Shown piece after piece: positions 47,801-59,800 of a stretch of DNA of 64,000 bases. The stretch lies in assembly GCA_945859605.1 (NCBI GenBank), contig OX243817.1:23993207-24057206 (forward strand), written 5' to 3'. The stretch comes from Lumbricus rubellus (taxonomy: Eukaryota > Annelida > Clitellata > Crassiclitellata > Lumbricidae). The stretch's first letter is position 1, and each line of letters begins with the position of its first letter. Made by a program: the position numbers and the translations under genes. The notes beneath the pieces are model-generated. The model had not been told where the DNA came from. It saw only the letters and a list, made by a program, of their open reading frames with translations, and made no database searches.

Positions 47801-50800
47801 GTGATGAGACGAGATCAATGCCTTCTTCACAGACAATTATGAGCAAGTAACTTGTCCAGACCAGGGTCACTACACAGTGGCTTACTTATGGTAGTTTTCG
47901 TTTACAAGGCAAAGAACATATCGCTACACCAAGGGCTTAAAGTGTGGCAGGACGGTCATGGACGGCATCCTGGCACTTATTTACAAATCTCTATGCCGTC
48001 CTGCCATTTATTTGACCAGCACACCTGAAAATGTAAGGGGGTCCTGGCACTTCTTTTGGAAAGGTAAGGGGCGTCCATGCACTTATTTTTGTACACTTTT
48101 AGCACTGGCTACACCACTGCACCGCAGTGGTTAAAGTAGTTTGGGTGAACAGTGTGAATGCTGAATGTGGGCAGTGGGAACGCTGGTGAAGAGTTTCATT
48201 GAAACACATGTGTTTCCAGAGTTCCATCACGATAAGCAGTGGGAACGCAAGCCAAGAATTTCAAGAGCAGTGGGAACACCGTTCCCACCCACTTTAAACT
48301 CTTCCGCACCGCAATGGAATAACATTGTTGACACATATTGTAAAGTGCAGTTCGACCTGTACGGACCAGTGCTATCAAAATAATTATAAGCTTTGTATTA
48401 CTATCACAGTGAGGAAGTCAGGAAGAGGTTAATATTAATTCCTGTCTAACTGCAAAATTTAAGATGCGATCGTACTTTCTGACTGTCAATCTTTGTCTCT
48501 TGGCCATCTGTGTGCTTGTTTATTTCTACCACAAGTCGAGTGTAGTCGAATGCCTGACTGTCTTCATGGAAGAGTCTATATCTCTGTCACTTACAATCAG
48601 TTTGTGTAAAAAAACACTCTACCTATCTATGCAATTTATATAGTGCCCCTTCAAGGAATCTACTCAGAGGCGCTCCCGACCCAGGCTCGGTCAAAAAGAA
48701 AAGTCTTGAGCAATCTATAGAATATGCCAGAGATGTTCCGAGATTTCGGAACGCAGGTTAGAGGGAAGGTCAGTCCAGTGACCGAAAAAGCCCATACTTG
48801 TCTGACTGTCTGCGTGTCACTCATCTCACTGTACAATTACTGGTTCGTTTTCCAGGAGGGGGACGAACTGAAGTAAAATGAACCTTGATAAAGAAAGGTC
48901 ATACATTGGAAAACTCTACCTGCATCTAGGAAGATGGGCAGAAGTTGAATGGAATGAACTGCAGCGGAGCAGAAATCCAGCTTCTTGAAGAGAAGTGTTG
49001 TAACGCCGTTCTTTAGAACGCCACTTCGACCGTAGCCATCTTTGTTCGTTCCTTTTTATTTTGCAACAAACAAATTAAGACATCAGCCAAATTTATAAAA
49101 TCACCACAAACCTCAATAAACATCAAAGTACCATCAACTGAAATGGTGCACTGAACAGCTGGGAAACCCACTAGAGATACTCCCCCCACCCCACAATTAC
49201 GTACAGTAGAAGCCCACAAGAACATCCTGAAATCAAGCAGACTTAACAGGGCTGTTATGTGCCATTCAACTTCCATGATTTCTAAGTCAGAATCACATCA
49301 CATACTTCCATCAATGTTACAGAGCTCTGCAAATGTAATCCAAATGTAAACATCCCACATATCTCGGCACCACACAGAAATCCAGCTAATATGCTGCAAA
49401 TCAACTTTAAATCAATTATAATTGTGAGGTTGGATCAGGCTAATACTGGGTGTGGAACCAATCCAAATTCTTGGGGGGGGAGGTCAAGCCAGGGAGAGAG
49501 TAAATGGTAAATGGAGGACAATCGGCAATGAGTGGACAGTTTCAAAGTCTGGCTTCTCTACTCATAATAAAAGGCATCTGGTTAAGTTTAATTGTCTTGC
49601 ATCACAAAGATCAAGAACTCACAACATGGTGGGTGACTTGCAAAATGTTGAAGCTGTTCTGAAGGAGAAATAAACTGAACAATTGACATCGTAATTTTGT
49701 AAAACTTTAAAAAAATGAGTAGGCCTATCAGACATGGATAACAATAACACATGTAAAATGATAACAATAGACCCCGAAATAGTCTCACCTTCATATTCAA
49801 CATTGACAGCACATGTTGGCAAATCACCGGACACCGGCCCAAGAAGTTCAACACCTCCACCAATAGTCTCCTTCAGTTTAGACTCTGGCTTACGTGACGG
49901 CGCGGGTGGTGGGGGAAGCGGGGGAGAGTTGCTACGGCAGCTGGCCACAGGAATCTGTCGCACAACGACGTGCCGTTTCGATTCAGTCAATTTGAGGTTT
50001 CTCTCTGACGCAAATGCTTCGTTACTCGCTATTTCCTCCTTCCCGCAATCACCATTGTCTGATTCTTCATCGCTTTTCACCGTAACGTCTGCATTTCTAC
50101 AATGTTCGCACGCACTGCCTTCGACCGGAGAAGAATTTTTAAGTCCATTTTTAACAGAGCATTTCCCACACTTGCTTGAAATCACCTCGTCAATTATTAC
50201 TTCTGTTGTTGGAACAGAATTTGCTTTTTCATCCGACGAGCGCAACCTTAAGGCATCATGCTCAAAGAAAGAACGAACGGTCACAGGCCCGTCCATGCGG
50301 CTTGGACATCCTCCGATCTTCGATTTTGTGGACGCATCAAAATTCAGCTGCACGATCTGGCATTCCATTCCCGAACTGCACATGACGAATTCCTCGCACA
50401 ACTCGATCCTTCTCACCTTGAAACCAAACTCCAGCTCAAGTACGCAGCGCACGTCCTGCGACAAATCGTCGATCCTGTCCAACGCGTAGACGAGAACCGT
50501 GTTCTTTGTTCCAACGGCGATGTTCTTACCATACGTCGCAATGCAGGTTGCAGGCCTCTTAAGTGGAACTTCGATGACGACCAGCTGATCCGCATTGACC
50601 ACCGCACCTGTATGCCGTGCTTTCGCCCTCGTCACCTGACCGGCTATCCTCACTTTCATTGGATGACCGCTGGAAATGGCCGAGAGGTTGGTGTAAACTC
50701 TAAGGGACAACTGACACTGAAGCTTCGCACTGTTGGACTTGACAAAATCTTCTTCGATTGTTGCTACATATTCACCTGAACAAAAAAAAACATGTGAAAA

Positions 50801-53800
50801 GCATTTATGTGCTGGTTGCGGATACCATAGTTTACAACGCTTTTGCGTTCGATACTCAACAATCTTTTCTAAACTAAAGTCCTAAATTATTTATGTGGTT
50901 AAGACCAGAGACAGAACTGAACTGATATTAAAGACGTGCCAACTACGGTCAAAGTGCGACGAACATTTGGCAAAATCCTAAAAATCCTGGTCACTGGTCA
51001 TTGGTCAAGTATATAAAAGTTCCTGCCTCCTCTTGCATGATAAGTTGCATCCATGTATCCATGACTACATTGAAGACATAGTTTGCCCTCTACAAGTCAT
51101 AACTAAATGCCCCAAACGAAACACAATAGGCCTAGTGTGCATAACTACTCTGTATGTTTTATTTTCACACGATTAATTAAATCAAAACTGCACAGCATAT
51201 TCATTTCACATGATTATATTTATATATATATAAATCATATATATATATATACAATATATATATATAATTATATATATGTCTTATTTTTTTACACTGCAGA
51301 AATGGTACTTCAGTAGTTTCTAGGTTTTCTTTGAGTGATTGCTTTGGTATGTTGATGCTGTAGGTTTGATTTTGCTTGGCTCTTAATGAAATTCCATTTC
51401 TAAAGTGTCCTTTACAAAATGATAAACAAGTGTTCTGAATTCTGAAACAGGGAATTTGTAAGACATAAGTTGTGGACATATCCAAGAAGCATGCACAACA
51501 TTGCACATACAAAATGCCGAAAAAATAAACAAATCAACATGAATACATTCCAAACTATGGTATCCACAGCCATCACACAATATCTTTTAAAGTAATAACA
51601 GGTCATGGATCAATGACTAATCATATAATCCTTGGACTCATAAACTACAAACAGCCATGCCTTCTGGAATGTGTCCCATGGCAGTAGCAGGTCTTAGTTC
51701 AGAAGAAAGAGTAATGGGGTCAAAGGCCACCAGGTCGCAAGTAACACATCTCTTCAAAATATACAAGAGGGGAGTCTTGACAATATCTTCAGTTGACAGA
51801 GATGTGGTCAAACTTTAGTCCAGTGAAATTTGGTCAATAAAAAATCCTTTCTAAAATTCAAATGCTGCTGCTAGGTGATGGTGCAGTTAATTTCATGGGA
51901 CGGCATAAGAAATTTGGAAAACACAAATGATCCCCTACAAAATTTTCAAACAATAAATAATATTCAGGGTATCAGAAACATTGTGAAGAAGGCGTCGGAC
52001 ACCTACGGGCATTGAGCCCATGGTTGTTGATGATGAGGGCCCATTGAGGGTGTAAGCTGGTATTTACACATTTTTAACAGTAACTTTCCAATGTGCCACA
52101 TAACACGGCCTGTCAAGAAATGGCACGGCTTACATAGTGCACTAGGTTTAAATCTAGAACACAAAAGCAAAAGGTCAAGCCATTTAATAAGGGTTGCAGG
52201 TTTTAATGTCAACAATTTTAATCAATTTTTTGCTTTTTCTATTAATTTTTGATGAATTTTCTAGCTTATATCGTGAATGTTGATAGGTCATTTCCGGAAT
52301 AAACAACATGTTGAACAATGATAATGTGCAACTTTTGAGTGGAAATTTAAGCGATCATGTTGCATTTGAGGTAAATGATGATGGGAAAAATCCAAGATAG
52401 CAAGACAATTAATTGTTTTCATTGCAATTGAAGTTTTGTGTACAAAGTAGTAACTAACCAAGTGACTACCGGTAGATTTTTTTACAGTTTTCACAATTTA
52501 CATAACATAGACCAAATTAAACAAATTTAATCGATGAATCGTGAATAAATTTTGGAGATTAATCAATTAAAATCATTTTTACCAGTACCAGCATTTAATT
52601 TTAATTTCTTGATAAACTAAAACAATAATTAGTCTGCTTCAATACTGGCCCAATTTTTTTATACAGCAATTTGTGACTCCAGCTGGTGATTTTCCTGGTT
52701 GCACAAAAAATAGTGAGGATAATAACAACAGAAATAGCAGTAGAAGGGTCCAAGTTTAAGTGAAACACTTAAAATAGTACATTCTACCACAGGAGCCACT
52801 TTCCACCAAACGTCAAACACAGAAAGGCGACTGGTAGTAACAGTTGAACTTAGCCCACAGCACTAAAATTTGGCCTTCCTGTTCAGCCACTACCACCCCC
52901 TACCCTCACTACCACCTCCACCCTCAATCAACAATTCATCTAGGTCTGGTTCTGTGAGTAAACCCTTAGACTGCAGGTTTCTTTCAGCTGATCAGCTGAC
53001 TGACTGGGTTCATCTCAATTTGGAATCACAACATTGTCCCAGAACCTGAACTTCAGTGACTTAAACTATTAACCGCTAAACATGACTCCAGACTCCGTAC
53101 TACTTTGTCATGACTTGCTGCTGCTGAGTCCACGTATAAAGGTCACTTTGGATTGGCACACGTAGCAAATAAATCCTAATTCAGCTTTTCACCGCTAAGT
53201 TTGGAGTTCAAAACCCTGTCAACAGATAGTTAAATGCTAGCCAACCCATGGTACTGTTGCCTGTAAAGAAAGTTTCTTGCCGCATCCAAGGCAAATTGGA
53301 CAAGCTTTCTTTCAGGGCTTCTTATAAGGAATTCTAGAACTGCCCTTCCCATCTCCCACGATAAATTACTCCCAATCGCATGACAATGAACAATGAATGC
53401 CTTAAACTAATGTCACGGTGGAGCCCTTCCCAACGTGATTCGCGACGATCCGCCTCACACACAGCAGTCCATCTATAGCGCTATACAAATGGCGCCATAG
53501 AAGCCTCGGGAATGCAGCGGGTGGAGGGTCGGCAAACCGTTGGGGCAGATGACACCGACACGCCGATAAGATCTCGGCTCCGCCAGCGCCGGTTGGACTT
53601 CCAAGCGATTGAAGCCCGGCGAGGGGCGTCAAACCGACGAGTCAACGATCCGACCGGAGGCCATTAAGATCTCATTATACCCGAACTAATGGAGGAGCCG
53701 GCCTTTGTCATCTGACGCCCATTGTCGCCCTCTACTCGGCCCACCGACCCAGGGGAGGAATCCCCTGGGGCACTTGACACCTACCGCCATAAACTAGACC

Positions 53801-56800
53801 TCCTATCCAGCGGGAGGGCCTACCCTGCTCGCAGAGACAGTGCTTTCGACGGGCGGATCTAGGACGCAAACGATTGGCCGGGCGTCGGATGGTAGCGACA
53901 CCCTTCGACCAATCGGCGCTAGGGCCGATCGAGGACGGATGGACGGTGGGACTCACGAAGCGGACCTTAAAGAGAACTGTCGGGGAATTCTTGGGGGCTG
54001 AACTGCGTGGAGACGTCTGGAGTGACTAGTGCGCTATTATTCCAGGGGGACGGGCTGCCACGTGGTTTCAGCCACAGGAGACATATAACAACTCGAGTTC
54101 AACATCCAGACTTTTTAGACTAACCTTTTATTATTCGTTATTAAAGTTAAAACACAACCTCGTCAAGTACTCGTATTATAGTCGTGTCTAGTAAAAACGA
54201 AGGGGGAGTCACAGACGGACGTCCCGACACGACATTTCTGGCGCAGTCGACAGGATTTTTCTGAGTACATTGATGAGATTGTGCTTGGGCGAATTGGAAT
54301 CTGGAAAGACGGCTGACGATTCGTAAGAAACAGTGAAGAGAAATCCGGAAGTATCAAGCGTACAAATCCGCGGACGCCACGCTTGATGAACAAGACGGAA
54401 TCGGCTGAGCTGCAATCCAACTCGCCGATCATACAGTCAACCGAAGGCCCGAAAGAAAACCGGAGCAGAGGAATCGCAGATCTACAATCGAACCGAAAGA
54501 TCCAGGAACAAGACCAGGAGACAACGCCACGTGCAGTCTACAGACAAAGGCAGGTAGGATCTTCGCTGGTGTCTGGTATTCTTGGGGAGTGAGTGTGTAA
54601 GTCCGAAGGCAGGAATAGGCGGAAATATTTCTGATTGTTTTGTGCTTTGTTTTGTTTTCCTCTTTCTAAACGCTGGGACTGTCCCCTCTCTCTGTTTGCG
54701 ATGGATAGGTTAACGCCCGAGCAGCAGGCGGGTATTAAAAAGATGTCTAGCGATAGGCTAGAAAGATGTTTGCGGGAAGCTGGAGTAGCTTTACCAACAA
54801 TAGAGGCTATGGGACGCCTGGAGTTGATGGAGAATTGGGCGGAGTTTGTGTCTGCGGGCCATCAAACCCCTCCCGAATACGACAGTCCCATCACTCTCAG
54901 GCAGGCCAGTACGGATTCCAGTTTGGATCTGGAACGTCAGCGTCTGGCCTTCGAGATTCGGCGGTATGATGAAGAGAGAGAAGATCGAAGACGGAGAGAG
55001 AAGAAGGAGGATGAGGAAAGAGAAGAGCGAAGATGGAGAGAGAAGAGGGAGGATGAGGAGAGAGAAGATAGACGCAGAGAGTTGAAACTGCGTGAGGAGC
55101 AGTTGGCAATTGACCGCGAGAGACAAAAGCGAAGCGACATAGACAATTGTCGCAAGCAGTCGTTAGCCGGTAGGATCAAACATTTTAGCGATGCTCTTAA
55201 ATTAGTCATAGGTAAATTTCCACTCGATGGGGCGGAAATGCCTTGCTATTTCGACCACATCGAGCGGTTATTCCAGCAATTTGCCGTAGACGACGATGTC
55301 AAGGCTCACTTACTGTTGGCTAACCTGAGTGATCGGACGAAAGCCCTGACCACCCGGCTGACACAAGATCAACTCTGCGACTACGAGAAGCTCAAGGAGT
55401 TCTTGCTTCGAGAGTTCAGAGTTTGTCCAATCCAACTTCGGGACCGTTTCCTCTCAGCTAGAAAATCTTCTGATGAAACTTATACTTCTCTCGCTTCTAG
55501 GATCAAGAATGCTTTGTTTTACTACCTTCGCAGTCGGCGAGTCGGTAATTCTGTTGAAGATCTTTTAAGTCTTTTGTGCGCCGACCGTCTCAAGGAACTA
55601 TTGCCCCGTGCATGTTTGGATTTCATACTAGCGCAAGAGAAAGATGAATGGCTACGGGTAGAGGAATTAGCAGCCACAGTAGACAACTATATGGCATACC
55701 ATCATTGGAGTGGCGAACCTATCCGCTGGAGTGGCTCGAGTAACTCGGGTAACTCTACGAACTCAAGCAGCTCTGCGCACGCTCGGAATAGCCGAACAAC
55801 GCACCCGACCCACCAAAATGAGAATCTAGCCACCAAGAAAGTAGAGGTCGTAAGTACGTCAAGTAAGGACGATAAGGTATCGAAGGAAGAGGCGTTGCGC
55901 AAGGGTTTATGTTTCCAGTGCGGCTCTGACAGCCACCGAGCTTTTCAATGTGGTAAAGCTAAGAACTCACAAGGCAATAAAAAGACGGCACACGTGAATT
56001 TGTGTGAGGCGGGTAAGGTCAAAGGTGATTTTGCGTCGGAGAAGATTAGATGTAATGTCGACGCTACTAAGACACACAAATCCTTTATTGATGCTGACCA
56101 GTTCCATGTAAGATCATATATGGATGTTCAAATTGAACAATTAGATAATCAAAGAGCACTTATTGACGGGGGTCCGAAATCTGTTGTATACGGCACTCGT
56201 TGGTGAAACACCTAAACCCACCGGTACACAAGAGAGTTAAACTCTCAGGTCTCAATGGGCAGTCCGAAATTACTGATGTAATTCGCTTACCCGTTAAACC
56301 AGTCATGGAGAACGCTGAGGGCCTAACTAACATCGCCCCGCCAGTACTAGTATGGTTAGCGGTGGTCCCTAACCTTCACGAGGCCATGATAATAACACCC
56401 ACAGTGGAAACGCTCCTGAAGGAGACAGCGGTGTATGATGTGCTGGCTGTAAGTATGGCTGAGATTGCTCAGATCTCGACCGATCCAGAAGCCGGCAAAA
56501 CAGATTCGGTCCTTATCCCAGCGGAGGACGAGGCGGAGGAGGTTATGTGTAAAGGGATAGGGAGTCAATTAAATGCAGGACTGGTGACTCAGCCCGAGTT
56601 CTCTGATCCAGATATCCCTGCTGAACCCGATAGGCCTAGTGAACGAATAGCCGATGCGAGTAGGCTGTCGGTTGAACAAAATCAATGTCCATCGCTGGCT
56701 CCCTATGTCAAGTTGGCCCAACAGAACCGAAATAATTTCTTTTCGGAGGGGTCACTCTTGTACCATCGCGAGAGCATTGTGGGGCATAAGGTCAAGCAGC

Positions 56801-59800
56801 TGTGCTTACCGGAATCCAGAATCAATACCGTGCTAGAGATGGCTCATGATGCTCCTTTTGCTGGTCACATGGGTTTCAAATCCACACGTGACCGGATTCG
56901 GCTCAGCTTTTGGTTCCCACACATGGATGATAAAATCAAACTGTATTGTTCTTCTTGTCCCGTCTGTCAGCTTAGAGCGCCTGTGAAGACTGCTCATCGG
57001 GTTCCCATCACTCCTATTCCAAGGGACGAGGAACTTCCGTTTACGCATTTGTCTATCGATTGTATAGGCCCAATCCTCGCCGAGAGTGATCCGACCATCT
57101 CGAAACCTGAATTCAACTATGCTTTGGTTATAGTCGATCGGTTCTCTCGTTGGCCGATGGCCTATCCGTTACGATCTATGAGTGCTAAAGCTGTATGTGA
57201 TGCTTTATTACAGGTTTTCATGACATTTTCAGTGCCCAAGGTGATTAGCTCGGATTGTGGCACAAGTTTCAAAAGTCAACTAACACAGGAAATGTTAAAA
57301 CGTTTAGGTTGTTGTCCTCGTTTCAGTACACCAGGCCATCCGGAAGCCAATGGTTTAGTGGAGAGATGCAACCAAAGTCTAAAGAGCATGGTGTACAAGT
57401 TGGCTCAAGACGACCCAAGAGGTTGGCATCGTCTCCTACCATTTGTGCTGTGGAGCCTCCGTGAACGCCCTTCTGCAACCACTCATATCAGTCCATACAT
57501 GTTGGTGTACGGCACTGTCCCCAGGGGACCCTTAGCTATTCTTAAGGAATCATGGGCGGGCGAACGTGAACTTCCGTTCAGCCTCGGTAAGACACCAGAA
57601 GCGTATTTGAGGGACTTAAGGGACAACCTAGAACTAGCAAAGTCCTATGCTGAATATCACTCTGAAGTCGAGCAGAAGAGATATGCTGTCCATTATAATT
57701 TGCGAAGTATGGATAGACGATATCAGGTGGGAGATAAGGTCATTCTCCTTGCACTTGATAGTAATGGGGCCAAGTTCTATAATCGCTGGAGGGGTCCAGG
57801 AACAGTAGTTAGAGTCAAGTCACCCTATTCTTACATCATCGATATAGAGGGCACTCATAGACATGTGCATGCCAACAAAATCCGGAAGTACAATGAACGG
57901 ATCGAAGAGGCAATTGTAGATAATTGTTCAGTCGTGTTCGATCGGGACGAGGATTTCGGGTCCGTGGAAGTCGTCGAAGAGTACAAGGACACTCACCCTC
58001 GGCCCAGTACGCTGATTGATCCTGTTAAAATTGCCCATCTGTCCGACGCAGAAAAACAACAACTGCTATCACTTCTAGACCAGTACCCCGAGGTATTTTC
58101 AGATAAACCAGGCTTCTGTCCGCTCATGGAGCATGAAATTAAAATCTTACCTGGCTTCAAACCCAAACGCTTGCGAGCGTATCGGATTCCGGAACTTCTC
58201 AAACCGGAAGTGGCCCGACAGATCCAAGAGATGCAGGACTTGGGTATTATTGTTCCTTCGACCAGTGAAATGGCCAGTCCGATCGTCTGCGTACTTAAGG
58301 GACCAGATGGTCGGAAGGGCGTTAGACTAGCCATAGACTACAGACACGTGAATTTGCACTCAGCAGGGGACTGCTACCCGACCCCGAACGTGGGGGACGT
58401 TCTTCAGAAGGTTGGGAAGGCGCGTTTCATTAGTTGCTTTGACGCGAAGAGCGGCTATTGGCAACTTCCGGTGAAGGAGTCTTCTCGACACCTTACTGCT
58501 TTTGTGTGCGATGAAGGCCTCTTTGAATTCACTCGTATGCCGTTTGGCCTGAAGGCTGCTAGTAATAGTTTTATCCGTTGTGTGTCCAACATTTTGCACC
58601 CCATCCGTGACTTCACCGAACCCTTCGTAGACGACATGGCAGTGTTTTCGATGTCTTGGGAAGAGCATCTTACTCACTTGGAAAAGTATCTTAAAACTAT
58701 TAAATTGTCTGGTTTGACTCTCAGCTTAAAGAAATGTACTTTTGGGCAGAGTCATGCGACTTTTGTCGGTCACGTGATTGGATCCGGGATAATCGAACCT
58801 GATCCGGAGAAAATTGCGGAATTAGGTAAAATCCAACCACCCACTACGAAGAAGGATGTGAGACGACTCATTGGCTTTTTCAGCTATTTTCGAAACTTTA
58901 TACCGTCTTTAGCTGAGACTGCTCGAGTGATAACCGACTTGACGCAGAAGCATATCCCAACGAAAGTGCCCTGGAGTCTTGAGCACCAGAGGGCACTCGA
59001 TAAGCTCAAAAGCGATTTAAGTAATGCTGTCAAGTTACATGTAATTGATTTTTCAAGAGAGTTTGGCTTGTCCGTGGACGCCAGTGGATCTGCGGTAGGT
59101 TGTTGTCTTTTTCAATGGACTGATGAGGGGCATGAACGACCCATATCTTTTGCAAGCGCGAAGCTTACAGATGTTCAGACGCGGTGGTCAACAATTGAAA
59201 GGGAGGCGTATGCCGTCATCTGGGCGCTTAAACGCTTTCGTCCCTGGGTCTTCCTGTCTAGGATAACCATCTTTCTGATCATAATCCTTTGTCTTTCTTA
59301 ACTGAAGCTGCTCCCAAGAGCGCAAAGCTCGCCCGCTGGGCGTTGGCGCTACAAGAATTTAACATTTGCTTTAAATATCGTCCAGGTCCAAAGAATGTAG
59401 CCGCCGACTTCCTGTCTAGGATTTGACGGAGACAGTGAGACCGGGCACCGGCGGGATCTGACCCGGCCGTCTGTAAATATGTACATATGACTAAAGCTGT
59501 TTTTTTTGTGTGTGTTTCCTGAGGAACTATCATCCGTCTATGGGAGAGGAAAGGAAGGACCGACAACGCCTGGAGACCGTCACGATCGTCGGAATCATCT
59601 CGGGTGGGAGGGATGTCACGGTGGAGCCCTTCCCAACGTGATTCGCGACGATCCGCCTCACACACAGCAGTCCATCTATGGCGCTATACAAATGGCGCCA
59701 TAGAAGCCTCGGGAATGCAGCGGGTGGAGGGTCGGCAAACCGTTGGGGCAGATGACACCGACACGCCGATAAGATCTCGGCTCCGCCAGCGCCGGTTGGA

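Noticed and set aside
49734..50489. 251-codon plus-strand frame
   Set aside because: It is the antisense shadow of HPS3 exon 2, whose minus-strand reading has clear homology and splice sites.
53732..53956. Identical 74-codon minus-strand frames in both LTRs
   Set aside because: They duplicate because the LTRs do; no known LTR-encoded protein and no domain.
54635..54700. Upstream ATG for gag
   Set aside because: The 22 extra residues are hydrophobic/Cys-rich leader translation unlike Gag; the ATG at 54701 starts the recognisable N-terminal domain.
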